From: Molanna angustata
Taxonomy: Eukaryota > Arthropoda > Insecta > Trichoptera > Molannidae
Assembly: GCA_963576475.1 (NCBI GenBank)
Contig: OY754964.1
Coordinates: 6,376,149 to 6,440,148, forward strand
DNA length: 64,000 nt
Direction: 5' to 3'
Below the pieces are notes generated by a model. That model was not told the DNA's origin, did not search any database, and worked only from the letters and a program-made list of their open reading frames with translations. Each line of letters begins with the position of its first letter. Position 1 is the first letter of the stretch. A program made the position numbers and the translations under genes. Below, in pieces: positions 42,499-55,417 of the stretch.

Positions 42499-42582
42499 CG
42501 GTATTGCGTTATTCACATTCGGTCTTGAGTTATTCTCATTCGGTCTTGAGTTATTCCTATTCGGTCTTGAGTTATTCCTATT
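42499..42582 (+). repeat. 21-bp minisatellite, four units
   Basis: The unit CGGTCTTGAGTTATTCCTATT repeats at 42499, 42520, 42541 and 42562; the first unit is the most diverged. Confidence 0.9.
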
Positions 42583-43225
42583 AGGTATTAAAATATTTTA
42601 ATGTTATTTTCATGTAAAGTTTTAGAAGCGTTCTGTTGTTCTGTAAACCGCGTGTAAAATATTTGTGTTATAACCTTGAACATAACTGTGCTAATCTTCT
42701 GCTGGTGTTTTTATTCTTCACTGATTCACTTGATCGGAAATCCATAGACAACAATATGAGTTTACAGTTTTTTTTATGATCAGCGATGTATAATAATAGT
42801 ATTAATTGATAAATAAACAATTGTTTTTTTTTAATTATATCTACACTGATCTCTACGCCATAGAAGTGATCGTTACTTATAGTTTCATTTCCGGTCTTGT
42901 CATTATAACGATTCACATTCGAATAATGAATTTGATTTAAATTAAATTAGGAACAATAGTTCCATTCTAGAATCATCTACCATTCTAAATCAATAATTGA
43001 ATTAAAGAGTCATTTCAATTTGATTAAATAAATGTATGTAAATAATATATAACTTTATTTCAACGAAGAATTTTCTGTTTACTTATTAGTATGACGTATG
43101 ACTAATATTAATTATGTAAATTAAATTGTACCAATAAAATATATAAATAACAGAAACATTTTTAATGGTAAATGAAAGTTTTGAGAATGTTTTAAATATA
43201 AATGTGATTAATTTAATCTATTTTT
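42583..43225. other. Unassigned AT-rich DNA
   Basis: No gene or repeat recognised. Confidence 0.4.
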
Positions 43226-44155
43226 ACTCTCCACACTATGGAATAGTGGAGAGTCATGATTTCACAATTTTTAAGCGTACTTTTTTACATCAATTTCTCA
43301 ATGGGTATCATGTAGAGAGTGCACACTGTGAGTTTCGTCGTGATGTGTTTGTATGTATGGCGTACGGCATACGGCGTTCGGAATTATCCTTTTTGTGTCC
43401 TCTCTTACAGTCCAAACTATAAGTCAGATCGACTTCATATTTACATAATATGTGTAAAGTGCATAGATCTAGAGCTGATATGTTTTCCATAGACAACATT
43501 TTTAATTTTTGCAACTTTTGTACAAATTTTCAAAATGCTCTCACGGTCTGGAAAGTCGAGTTTTTTGTATACTGTTTGAAATTTCGATACAACAAAAATA
43601 CACTCATCAAAAATGCATTCAAGGATTGTATAAATTTAAAGAAAAAAATCTATGGTTTGCCATATCAATGTGAAATAAATTTCATATTTGTATGAAAAAT
43701 GTATATAACAGAAGTAAAATAGCTTCTGTAAGGGAAAATTGAGTTATCAACTTCATATTGATATTGTATGTGTCTCTATAGACAAGTCTATTTTTTACTC
43801 TCCACTTCTATCTTCCTCAAGGGGTAGGCAGTGAGAACCGAACACCGCAATCTTCTATCTTGACACATACATCGCCTCATCAACATTGATACACTGCCTC
43901 ATACGTGCTCATACATGCTCATCTTGCTAGTAATGCAATTTTACTTAAAATTTCTCAACAGGTATCACGTAGAAAATGCATACTATGAGTTTCGTGACAA
44001 TGTTTTTGTGTGTATGGTGTATTGGGAAAACCTTTGTCCTTTGGGAATCTTATATTTGTTTAAGAATCTAATATAAATGTTCTTCATAAAAATGCATTTA
44101 GAGATTGTCAACATTTCAAGAAGAAAAAAATGAACGCTTACTATGGTGTGGAGAG
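43226..44155. mobile_element. TIR element of about 930 bp, family M
   Basis: ACTCTCCACACTAT at the left end is inverted to ATGGTGTGGAGAGT at the right end. An internal ACTCTCCAC occurs at about 43796. Two similar internal blocks (GGGTATCATGTAGAGAGTGC and AGGTATCACGTAGAAAATGC) suggest a partial duplication. No transposase seen. Confidence 0.6.
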
Positions 44156-45486
44156 TTTAGTATTGGCTAGGTACAACCCACTCGGTATTAAATATGTCGG
44201 TAAGAGATTATATGCAACTAAATATTAAATATTACCAGGATAAACTTTATTCTTAAAATAGTATTATTTGCCACAAGTGTACGGTGTTTATTTTTGTTTA
44301 TATATTTTTATCTGTTTGTAGTATTGTAAATTGTAACACATAAATAATGGCTTATGCCTATATTGTTGTAAAATAAAATAATTATTTTAAGTATAATGTT
44401 ATTACTAATAATAATTATTTTATAGCGTTGAGTGATAAAAGTTGATTTAAAAATCAGAATCCTTTTCACTTAAATCATTGTTATTAAAAAAATGGTTTCC
44501 ATCATTACTTTTTTCTTAGTGAGTCCTTATTTCTTACTAGTCTGTCACCTCTTTCAGGAAATACTTGTCGACCTGACGTGACGGTATTATATAGAAAATG
44601 GTTGTTTATGTGTTTTGTTATATTATTTAAATTAGACGTTAGTTTTTTTTGTGTCGTTTCTAAGCATTTGAAATTGAATACTTCAATTTGACGAACATAA
44701 AATCCTCATAAACGTAGATAGTGTTAATAAAGATAAAGTAACAATTATGATGGTTTTTCTCAGACGATTATGAATTCGGATTATCAGCTAATCCATTAAG
44801 AATCAAGCATTTGATTGGGTTTTAGTTCAATATTATGTTAATTTAAATTACTATACCTCGCGACAATCGTCTCGTAAAGAACGCTGTAAAATGTGTCATA
44901 TAACACAATCCCTATAAAGATTTTATGGAGAGACAAACGAGATAAATCATCGTGTACAGAAAGCATGGAAATGTGTAGGTATCATTAAGCAGATAAAGTA
45001 TCAAATTATTTTATTTATGACAGAACATGATAGACAAATTTAGCACTAGAGCTGTACATATTCAAAAACAAAGAGCAATTATATTTTTATTTGTTCGCTT
45101 TCATCTTGATAACATTATTATTAAGTCTATGTCTTAGATTATATATGATACAGATACCTAGTCAGCCCAATGAATGTATGCCAACTAGAACTACGCTGAA
45201 ACAGACGAATTTCACTCGCCCGGCCGTATACGTACACCTAACAATACGCACACCTACATAATACGTAGACCAACCGATCTACCGCCTCACACACGTGTAA
45301 AAAAAACTAGGCATAGGTACATTTGAATTCGAAATTTGTATTACACGCGGCTTCTGTACCTTATAATTCTATGGTCTATGTATTATAGTACCAATCATAA
45401 AATCCCTTCAATTTCAAATTCGAAAATGTATGTGGATAGGAACCGACTAACTGCAGTAAAATAATTAATCTTTTTAGTAATACTAC
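44156..45486. other. Unassigned AT-rich DNA
   Basis: No gene or repeat recognised; a CG-containing patch at 45215-45290 is unremarkable. Confidence 0.4.
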
Positions 45487-45819
45487 CATAGATTTTTATT
45501 ATAATTATAGGTACTATATGTAGTACTCCGTGCAAAAAGTGAGTCAGGGAATATCGCGCGTTTGACGTTTTGGTTGGCAACACTATATCAGTTTTCCTTA
45601 CATTTCAACACATCCTAGATAACTGTTCTCTAAACCTTAATAATTAAAATGTTTTTTTGGCAAATAAGTCCGAAAACAATTCACATTAGTCGTTATTCTC
45701 TATAGAAAAACGATGTGGTCTGGAACCAAAACGTCAAAAATCCCCCGAAAAATGACTCACTTCGATTCATACATAATTTGCTAACTACGACATCTAGTAT
45801 ATTATAATAAAAATCTATG
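45487..45819. mobile_element. hAT-like MITE, family N, copy 1
   Basis: TIRs CATAGATTTTTATTATAAT and ATTATAATAAAAATCTATG. Flanking 8-bp repeats AATACTAC (45479-45486) and AGTACTAC (45820-45827) differ by one base. Internal AGTGAGTC and GACTCACTT are also inverted. Eight-bp duplications point to the hAT superfamily. Confidence 0.75.
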
Positions 45820-46734
45820 AGTACTACTATTACATAGATGTCATCACTAAATAGTGGCAGAAATAATGTTTGCTTAGAATCTTTTACCGATATATTACTT
45901 ACCTAATATACTTACTTATATACGCGTATATATTTTATTTTGATTTCCAAATAAAAAAAGAATTATATAAGGTAAAATTACATATCAATATTAATACAAA
46001 ATACAATACAAATAAAATATATTTCAAGTTTTAGGTACTTGGATATATTGCTTCACTAGGCAAAAGCCTGTTCCGAGGCAATACCTATTCAAAATTTGTA
46101 GCTGTGCTGTATATATTTACATAATATAGTTTGTGAGTTCATTTATTTAATACTTATAATCAAAACACGTATAAAAACTTAGGAAATAGTGTTCAAATTG
46201 ATATAAAAATATTGCAGGTTACCTACTTACCTCATAATACTTGTACTTAAAGCAACTTCTCTCTTTTCTTGTCGTCGTCATTTTCCCATTTTTTTTTTGG
46301 GTCGGCTCTCTTTATTTTTTCCTCCTGTACACTTAAAGCAGGTATAAATCTAAATATATCTTTGTATTGTCATTATTTTCTTTGTAGTTCCAAAGGTACC
46401 TACATGATATCTCTCATTGCCATAATATATACAGACTTTTTCTTTTCTTTTTTCAAATTTAGGGGACATACATCATATAAAATTATTTGAGGTACGAAGT
46501 GTATATTAGGTATACCTACATACATTATATTATTTATATCCATTATGGTGCTACTCGGCGCCATCGCTGTTGCATTGGGATATTCCCGGGGTGAATACCT
46601 GCCCATATAATGATCAATTCTCCACAACCGGTTAATACCGCGAAACGCATTCTTAAGGTCGTCTGATGTAATAAATTCTACACTCACAGGTAAGTTCCAG
46701 TACCTACTTGTATGTGTCTAATCTTAATGTGCAC

Positions 46735-46965
46735 CCGAGAGCGTTTTTTCGCGCCATTCTCTACGAGGAAAATGTCAAATATATTTGAATCCACAGATAA
46801 AATAAATTGGTATCTAATCTTTCGCATTTGCGTATTTTCGCTCCTTTCTCGAAGAGGAAAATTTCGAATATTCGCATCCACAGATAAAAATAGATTGTTA
46901 ACTTTTGCTTTCGAGAGCGTAATATTTTCGTGCCTGTTGCGCATGTTTGAATTCTCAGATAAAAA
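46735..46965 (+). repeat. Three diverged tandem units of about 95 bp
   Basis: Each unit has a TTTTCGC-CC block, a CTCGAAGAGGAAAAT-like block and a GAATCCACAGATAAAA-like block. The third unit is partial. Element class unknown. Confidence 0.65.
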
Positions 46966-47093
46966 ACACGGTGAATCAATCCAAGTTTTTCACATAGATT
47001 ATTATTATATGAATCTATGAAAGTCTACAGATCTTTGAATGCTGAAATAATTTTAAGGTCAACTTCGTATTGTCAAATGTCATGAAACGAATT

Positions 47094-47237
47094 GACAAAA
47101 CGCTGTTCGAAATCCCAAATCGCCATTTTTTGAATGGGATTCGACTTTGATGTTGTAGAAAAACTTTCTACAACAAATGTCAAATCACATACAAAAAAGT
47201 GCGCTTTGCGATTTCGAACAGCGTTTTCAAAATTTGA
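47094..47237. mobile_element. Foldback MITE, family A, copy 2
   Basis: GACAAAACGCTGTTCGAAAT pairs with ATTTCGAACAGCGTTTTC; the interior GGGATTCGAC, TGTTGTAGAAA and TTTCTACAACA match the copy at 1364-1544. Confidence 0.7.
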
Positions 47238-47440
47238 GTCTGGCCCTTTACCTATTTAAGGAAAATAAGAACGCTGCTTTTTTTTAATTAATTAGCAAAA
47301 ACATAATACTTTTAGAGTACTACCAACTACAAAACTAATCTATATCTATCAATAAACTAAAATCAACATTTAATCTTAGTAAAATGAAATTTATCTAGGA
47401 AATAAGTAAGTTAAGGATGTAGGTATTGAATTAATGAATA

Positions 47441-47905
47441 TTTATTTATTTATTTATTTATTTATTCATCTTCTTGTACATAATATAAACAAATATAATT
47501 GTACACTGGCGGGCTTATTGCCATTAGGCAATTTCTTCCAACCTACCAGATTACAAAGTATGACAACATTGTGTATGTACAACAGCAAATAAAAAAGAGT
47601 AAAAGAAATCAAATAAAATACGTATAACACTTAAATACTATTAAACAAAAATAAAAATTATAATTCATAGCAATAAAAAGGATATGGTAAGGGCATGAGA
47701 GGAAATCGGGATCAGGTGTTCAAGGATAAATATTCCTTCTTTAGTTTTTTCTTGAACATATTAAGTGAGTTAGAGGACGCAATATCCGGACTAAGGCTAT
47801 TCCATAATCTTGCTGATTGTACTTCGAACGAAGAGCTGAGAAATTCTGTATTATGGATAGGTATGGATAGTGTTGTACGTTCAGCAGATCGGGGTGGAAG
47901 TCCAT
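47441..47905 (-). pseudogene. CR1/L2-like LINE 3' end
   Basis: On the minus strand about 59 codons end at TGA 47712-47714 and include FLSSSFEVQSARLWNSLSPD and NSLNMFKKKLKKEYL, the usual C-terminus of CR1/L2/Daphne-type ORF2. A 3' UTR and (AAAT)n tail follow down to 47441. The UTR block around 47515-47545 recurs at 31090 and 38815. Confidence 0.8.
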
Positions 47906-47972
47906 GATTGGATAAATAAGTGAATTTGCTTTTTAGGTACTGTGGTAGGTTTGGGTATTGTATTTGCTGTCA

Positions 47973-48249
47973 AGTACCGGCTTAGAACAGTGCTTCCACT
48001 CTTTTGTATTTTAATCGTTTTCGGATGTCCCGTATGAGTTGGGTAATCGAAAATACAACAGGCAACAATAACATCTGACATAATTTAGCAATGAGGTTCA
48101 CCACCTATTCTGAGAATGTTGGCTTTTTAGGTGAGTGGAGTGAGTGGTGTGTGGAGATATACACATGTGTTGTGATTCCTTTGTTAATATGAAGCACACC
48201 CGCACACCTGTTGCTGGTTACCTCACATTGTAGGATATGTCGTGATGAT
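47973..48249 (-). repeat. SINE-like repeat B, copy 4
   Basis: AGTACCGGCTTAGAACAGTG to GGATATGTCGTGATGAT, full-length reverse copy adjoining the LINE 3' end. Confidence 0.75.
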
Positions 48250-48355
48250 ATGTATGTAATAATTTATTATGTTTTACATGACGCTGATATTATACAATTT
48301 TGCTAATAGAATAGGTTTCTAATTGAATATGCAATTCAAGACATCTCCATTAAGA

Positions 48356-48790
48356 GGCTACAATATAGTAGGTATATTTTGAAAATAATTTCCCCCAGTA
48401 CCCTCAAAAGATACGTCTATAAAATTTTAAACAGTTTGTATGTAGGTACATCTTTATTCTATTCCATGAATTATTTGAATTTGTGTAGGTAATACTTTTC
48501 TTGTAAAATTTATTTGTTTTTCTTGTAAAATTTATTTACACTTTATTATTTATTTATTGTAAGTAACTTAAAAACTACAAGGCCTGTGAATTAGATTTTT
48601 ATTTCAATCGAAAGAGAATATAAAAATCTACCGGCTGACTTTTTTATATTATTATAATATTTTGATTAACGCTATTTAAAGAAGAAAAACCTCTAAATTT
48701 TACCCTTTCTTCGCGAAAAAATGTTGCATACTATCACATATTAAGTGATAGGTATACAAAAATTTTTCGTGTTTCATACATTAGAAGGTA
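48356..48790 (+). repeat. Dispersed repeat C, copy 3
   Basis: GTACCCTCAAAAGATACGTC, CCTTTCTTCGCGAAAAAATG, TTTTTCGTGTTTCATACATT. Ordered as in copies at 28097 and 39230. Confidence 0.65.
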
Positions 48791-48989
48791 TTTTTTATTT
48801 ATTTATTTGAACATAACAGAAAGAAAGCAATAATAACATCATTATAAAAAAAAAACATTTCATATTAACGTTGGCCTCTCCCACTAGGAATGTCCTGTGT
48901 CGGGAGAAGCAAAAGCATTTATAAGCATTTATTGTAATGATTCAAATAGTTTATTTGTGCAACTATTTTAATAAAAAACAGGATGAATA

Positions 48990-49190
48990 TTAGATGGGTG
49001 GTGGCAGATCGGTCAGCGTGCTGGGTATTATCATGGTATTATCTCGTGGTCGCGGATTCGAATCTTAAAGCGACCGATTTCGTTCACATGCAGCACATTT
49101 GTATATTTATAATTAGTTTCGGGAATGTATGAGGGTTTATTTACTTGTTACAGGGACATATTCATTCTTTAAAAAAATGTTCGATGGTTG
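48990..49190 (+). repeat. tRNA-headed SINE, family L, copy 2
   Basis: GGTGGCAGATCGGTCAGCGT (A-box region), CGCGGATTCGAATC (B box), body CCGATTTCGTTCACATGCAG shared with 63838-64000. Confidence 0.7.
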
Positions 49191-49228
49191 TTGTAGAAAA
49201 TATTGAACTATTAAAGAATTCATTAGCT

Positions 49229-49503
49229 GTGAGGCACCGGCTTAGAATAGTGCTTCCACTCTTTTCTATTATTGTTTTCGAGTGTCCCGTAAGAGCCGGG
49301 TAATCGAAAATACAACAGGCAACAATAACATTTCACATAGTTCAGCAATGAGGTTCACCACCCATTCTGAATGTAGTGCCTTTTAGGTGAGACGAGATTG
49401 GTGTGTGGGTATACACAGATGTGTTGTGCTCTCTTTTATAAGGCAATCACACCCGCACACCTTTCGCTGGTTACCACACTTTGTGGGATATGCCGTGATG
49501 GTA
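49229..49503 (-). repeat. SINE-like repeat B, copy 5
   Basis: GGCACCGGCTTAGAATAGTG to GGATATGCCGTGATGG; reverse full-length copy lying just downstream of a family L SINE. Confidence 0.75.
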
Positions 49504-51287
49504 TGTATGTATGTATGTAAGATTAAGTAGGTACCTACATGCCTAAATGGGTTTTAATGTTTTTTTAAGTATTACCAAATTTGCGAACCATAATGTAAAT
49601 ACAAAAATGGCATCTAGTACCTTACATAAACAAAAACAAAGTATTGCTCGTAATTTATAATGTTATTTCGTAATTTCTTCTATAAACATTTCGCAATGGT
49701 ATTTGTTTTATATTTATTACTTACGTAATAATTAAAAACATAAACAAAATGATATCATATCAAATTGTTTTATCGCAAAAACCTCATTATTATGTTTATG
49801 TTATTATTTATAAAATTATCTACTGCAAATTTATTTACCCATCAGTTCATATCTTACGTATTCAGAATTTATTTATGGAGTAAAGCAGTACCTACCTTTC
49901 TGTATAATTTAATTAGGCTCCTGACATCTCGAAGAAATTGATCTTAGTCTGGGCTGGAAACACAGGTTTCGAAAAAAAAGGTATTTGGTTATAAGCTAGC
50001 AACTTATTCAAAATGCAAGGACGCGTTTTCAATTATTATATATTATAAGAAATAAAGGAAATATCTTTGCGGCCAACATCCAAACATTGTACACATATTT
50101 TTTTAATCCGGATATGGAAAAAAATGACGCCAATCACAAAAATACGGATGAAATAGAACTTGTGGTTTGAGCCGCGCTGGAGACATAATCAATTCGTATT
50201 AAACTCTAAATACCATAGAAAATACACAATAGGTCATTGGCCGTTTTTATTTTACATTGTTCGTTGACCACAGATAAAAAATTACATGCGATTCTTTTTC
50301 AATTTCTTCATTGACGTGTTTCGCCCTCGAGGCAGTGAAATTATTATCTGTAGCGTCCATTAACGAGTCGAAGGTAATTTTGCATTATGTATGAAACAAT
50401 TTTAACGATGATTGAAATTTAAATACTTCTTTATTTTGGTACATAGCATCGAAAATATACATGGTTTCTCTCTCTTATGAAATCAGACAAATGTGAATTG
50501 AATTCAGAAAAATTGATTATAAAAACCTCACTATAAAAAATTTCGCTAAAAATGAAAATTTCGATGGATGAATAGCACTCAATAGTCTAATTATTCGTTT
50601 CATATAAATATAAATTGATTTAATTGCATACAAATAGGTACCGTACCAAACACAATCATTTTTATGTTTTATTTATTTTATGTTTTTTTTTAATTTTATT
50701 TATTTGGTAGAATACAACAGCAACAAAAAAAGGAATAATAAAACGCAATTACAGTGGCTTGACTTGAGTACGACATGTAGGGTGCGCAGAGCGAAAAATT
50801 GTGTTTTTTTTGCTTGGTTGGTATATTGAAAGGAGTTTTAGAGCTTTAAGCTGTGTTCATCGACGTTAGTTGGCATCTATAGTTTCCGACAAATAACTGA
50901 AATTACTTGAGAATTTACGTCGTGGAGGTAGCCGGTTTGCACATAGAGGTAGGTACCAACTACCAACCAAGCCTAAAAAGATCACGTGACGAGCTCAAGT
51001 TGTTTTCCGATAACTATATTAAGTACGTATCTACATATATTATCGTCAAATTCGGTTTTATTGTGTATTGTTTACCATGTATTTTTATGATAGATCATAT
51101 AACAATACATAGATGGCGTTTTTTAAGTATTCAAATAATTGAAATTATTCAGATAGTCTGGTTGGCAATAAAAAAAACAACTTATTCAGTTCTGAATGTT
51201 ATTTTTTCCATCATTTTAGTTTATAATTAACTAATTTTACGAAAACAATGATAGGAGTGTGAACGTAAAGATTTGTATGTAACTTAT
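49504..51287. other. Unassigned DNA with repeat scraps
   Basis: Holds a hammerhead-like remnant at 50305-50345 (minus strand GAAACACGTC, see findings) and a MITE family D scrap at 50770-50890. A 107-codon ORF at 50907-51230 has no recognisable family and is treated as chance. Confidence 0.4.
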
Positions 51288-51725
51288 CCAACTGTTGATT
51301 TGTTCAAGAGAGCTTTGGTCTCTTAACATATCGACAAAGTATCAAGCCAGGATACGCGAGATTTGTATGCACGGTCTATATTTTTCACGGCTTTTCCAAC
51401 TTTGATGTCAAAAAACACCAACTTAGAGGCTTCGCTTATGTTCTATATACGGATTTACTCAGAATTCGGAGTAGAACATCAAGTTGTGTATGTGTGTCTG
51501 TCTGTGTGTCTATCATGTTGTTTTCAGATTCTGGGTAATAAAAAAGGACTGACCTCCATACTATCCTATCTTGACATACATACTTGCATGTGTTGTATAG
51601 AAAACAAAATATCTTAAAATATTCAATAATTTGGATTTATGGGTTTATAGTTTGGTACTTCTTCTTCAACTATACATACTATCGCTATCGACAGTTGGAT
51701 CTCATGTGTTACATTCAACTAGTTA
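51288..51725 (+). repeat. Long dispersed repeat K, copy 4 (compact)
   Basis: CCAACTGTTGATTTG at the left, GACAGTTGGATCTC near the right, with TACGCGAGATTTGTATGCA and TTACTCAGAATTCGGAGTA between. This shorter copy best shows the inverted CCAACTGT ends. Confidence 0.7.
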
Positions 51726-52924
51726 TATTGAAACTTCCAGGGAGTTACTGGCTATTTAATGGTATTGAGGTTTGATGTTCGCCAAAACTCTCTCGTTATT
51801 TTTAAGATTTTATTTAAATGATTTTTTTACGGTGATTACATGGAGGGACTACATTCACGCCCTCTCGTTAGGTCACCAGTTATGACGTAAATTTTATAAT
51901 AATAGGTATATAAGATACGTACCACCTCGATGCAAACACAGATTGTACTGCCCTATAATTATACTTGGTGAAGTACATTATAATGATAGAGTATATAGTA
52001 CAATACTGCATATACTTACATCAGAAGGAAAATAAATTAACTACAGAATACTTGTCTATAATTTGTTCACAATAATCAAGACAGTATCACAATTAATGAC
52101 AAATTTGATGAAACATACTATTATGCCCGGTTGCGTATTTACTTTTCCGTGTTGATTAGGAGGCAAATACTGCATCGAATTAGGCACTGGTTTGTAGCGC
52201 TAATGCACTTAAAAACTCGTGTTGAATTCGAGGCGCGTGTCCTCCAAATGCACACGGTTTAGCAACGCAAACTGTTCCTGTTAATACGTGTGTAAATAGA
52301 CTCTGCATACAAATCTCGCGTATCTTGGCTTGACACTTTGTCGATATGTTAAGAGAGTAAAATTCTCTTGAACAAATTGACAGTTGGATTACAAAAACTT
52401 CAGGAGAGTAAAAAAAATTTTTTCTTCTCGTAAAATTCACTTTCTATTGAGAATTTAAAGTAAAAAACATAGGTTTGTAAAGATCGAAATTATATAACAT
52501 TAAAACAAAAAAATATTGTTTATTGATTCGAAATGTCGCTATCGTAAGATGTCGGTTGAAGTCTCAATACTAAAGTACAAATTGTTTTGATTAATTCATT
52601 TGTTGGTTATCTTTACGAACACAATAAGTTCGTACAATATTATTGGTAAGAGTGTTTTATTTTTTACACTTGTCAAGCCATTATGTTTATCTCGAATGGT
52701 TATAAGTTATTTTATGGTTTATTTATATCATTTGTATTGCACGATATTAAAAAAACGTGGATGATTCAGTGACGAGTAATATAAGTAATATAAACTATAT
52801 CGTAGTAATTCAAGGACCCTGTTGTTTTTCTATAAAGACTTCCTTTTGCTTTTAGATTATTGCCAATTGAATTTTTTTTCCGGCTTACCAGTATATTCAG
52901 TATAGAGAAATTATTTTAAATATT
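51726..52924. other. Unassigned DNA with a repeat K fragment
   Basis: 52288-52395 is a reverse fragment of repeat K (CATACAAATCTCGCGTATC, TTGACAGTTGG). The remainder is unrecognised. Confidence 0.45.
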
Positions 52925-53722
52925 TTTTTTTCTGTTGGACATCGAACCCAGGACGCCGACACAGAAGATAAACGGCTTACCACTATTTATTCATTTTCGT
53001 CTACTAGATTTTCCGCAATTGGCAATGAGTTTTTTTTATGGAGGACATACCATGTACTTAATTTATCTTAAATTTATTCGACATTTGCACATTCTGTCTT
53101 CTGAAAAGAAATTAGCTTTGCAAATGCCATCTTCTGAGATTATCCCCAATCAAGATACGTATCCGATGTTAGATCCTTGAGCAGACTACTGTATTTTCTA
53201 AAACTTAGCCGTTTCGCGCCTTTAACTATTTTCACGCCGCCATTGTGAACATTGTGTTGCCAGTAGGTACATAAAAATATAGATAAATTATTATTTGTCT
53301 ATATTTGACATTATATGAAGTATTTTTTCAATTTATTTTTCGTATGTCGGGTGTATGTATGTGTACGCTTGTATTTGACAGATAAAGCATAGACTGCGAT
53401 GTCTGAAGAAATGTTAGTTGGCAGAGTGTTTTGGCAAAATATTGTGAAAATTAATGACTATGTTGCGCAGTTATTTTCAAAAACACTCTCTTACGTAAAC
53501 GGTGACGATTGACGCGGGTCTCTAGTTAAGTGAAATCTTTGTTTATCTCCGATGAAGAACGTTTCATATTGTGAGAAAAATAAACATTTTATTTTCAGTG
53601 TGACTTCATTAATTTTGTCGGATATTGTCTATGGTATACAGAGGCGGATTTATAGCTTCCTCTAAATTGGTTAGGAATAATTAAATAATTCAATTCATAG
53701 ATTCACTTCCATGATTCAATCA
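52925..53722. other. Unassigned DNA with a SINE J head
   Basis: 52925-52985 carries ACATCGAACCCAGGACGCC, the reverse tRNA-like head of family J. A 37-codon plus-strand ORF at 53399-53512 (MSEEMLVGRVFWQNIVK start) looks protein-like but has no known relative. Confidence 0.35.
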
Positions 53723-53904
53723 TAAATTTTCATATAATACTAGATGGAGTACTCCGTGTAATAAGTGAGTCGTGTTATATCGGGCGTAGAAAAACGATGT
53801 GGTCTGCCAACCAAGTTGTCAAAGATCCCGCGAAAAAAGTCTCACTTTGATTCACACAAAATTTGCTAAGTACGACATCTAGTATATTATAATGAAAATC
53901 TATT
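53723..53904. mobile_element. hAT-like MITE, family N, copy 2 (internally deleted)
   Basis: ACTAGATGGAGTACTCCGTG, then AAAAACGATGTGGTCTGCC and GACATCTAGTATATTATAAT; lacks the middle of copies 1 and 3. Confidence 0.65.
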
Positions 53905-53924
53905 GATTTAATATGTATTTGTCC

Positions 53925-54268
53925 CATGGATTTTTACAATATACTAGATGTAGTAGGTACCTACTCCGTGCAAAAAGTGAGTCATGGAATATTGTGCGTT
54001 TGACGAATATTGTTTGTGCGGTTGGCAACATATTTCAGTTTCCTTACATTTCAACACATCCTAGATAACTGTTCTCTAAATCTTAATAAAAAAAGTGAGT
54101 TTTTCGACTAATAAATCCGCAAACAATTCACATTAGTCCTTATTCTCTATAGAAAAACGATGTGGTCTGCCCACCAAAACGTCAAAAATCCCCCGGAAAA
54201 ATGCCTCACTTCGATTCATACAAAATTTGCTAACTTGGACATCTAGTATATTGTAATAAAAATCTATG
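53925..54268. mobile_element. hAT-like MITE, family N, copy 3
   Basis: Flanked by a perfect 8-bp duplication ATTTGTCC (53917-53924 and 54269-54276). TIRs start CATGGATTTTTACAATATAC and end TAATAAAAATCTATG. It lies 20 bp from copy 2. Confidence 0.8.
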
Positions 54269-54276
54269 ATTTGTCC

Positions 54277-55267
54277 ATGGTTGTACCATAGATTATGTGG
54301 ACTTCAGAATTCCGCGCCGATATCAATAAGTGGAGGCGAGATTGTCTGGTGAAATGAAATTTTACGCTAAATGCATCAAACGTTTGATTTTTCGGTGTGT
54401 TTACATTGGTTTAGTGTTTAGTCGAGTAGATAAGTACAGTATTAGTGTATATAGCCCTGTCAGTAGCGGGTCAACTCGGTTTGCAAGCTGCCTTACAAGT
54501 TGAACGAAATAAATAGAATCGCTTTCTATTTTTTTCGGCAAGTAACACCCTTCTCGTGCCCGCTCATCCTCCCACTTGGCGTGTGTAAACTATGAAAGTA
54601 TTAAAATTCCGCTCAATTAAACACATTTCATATAAAAAAGTACACAACATACGTAAAACACTCTGTACATGACACTATCAACATAAAAAAAAATGATATT
54701 GACGTGTTTAATATAAAATACAAAATATATCTTAATAAAATCAAACAGATCCTCATCGCAGGCTATGATAATGTACTTCACCGTAACTCGGATTTTTTTT
54801 ATATCGTTTATATGTACATGATAAAATTCCTAATATAAGTTTTAAAAAATATCCATCTTAATTCTTCACTTATTACGATTTGTTTTCTATATAATAATTT
54901 TATTTCTTTATCGTCTCGTTTACCTTATTGTTTAATTAATTTGTTGCTTTTTCATCACTTTAGTTTTGTTTATTTTATTTGTCAATACTTTTTATACAAA
55001 GCATAAACTATGTAATATTTCGCTTGTAAATTCGTAATGGAGATGCATTTATATATAAAGGATTATATATAATTAGATATATTTTGTGAATTTACCAAAA
55101 AATACAAATTTAACTAGTCATTATTGTATAGGTAGAAAGAGACGAACTGCTAGCGGCGCATACTTATTATCAAGTTTCTTATGTTGTATGTCAATCGCGA
55201 CGGAAAAAAAATAATTGACTGTCTGTAGTGTAAACGGTCACTGTCCACTTGCTACTTTATTTCTTAC
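54277..55267. other. Unassigned DNA
   Basis: 54290-54590 is less AT-rich (GGTCAACTCGGTTTGCAAGC) but without an ORF or repeat match that I can name. The remainder is AT-rich. Confidence 0.4.
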
Positions 55268-55417
55268 CAGCCCCCCTAGACAACATGCCATTGCTAAGCG
55301 ATAGTAAATGTATGGAATTGGTGGCTATGACATCACGTGACAGCCACCAATTTCATACATTTCTATCGCTTGGCGATATAACGCTTAGCTTTAATGACAT
55401 GTTGTCTAGGGGGGCTG
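55268..55417. mobile_element. Foldback MITE, family G, copy 2
   Basis: CAGCCCCCCTAGACAACATG and CATGTTGTCTAGGGGGGCTG are perfect inverted ends; inner arms ATTGGTGGCT and AGCCACCAAT also pair. Confidence 0.8.

Noticed and set aside
53399..53512. 37-codon ORF starting MSEEMLVGRVFWQ
   Set aside because: Protein-like but short, without splice or promoter context and without a known family; mentioned only in the gap entry.
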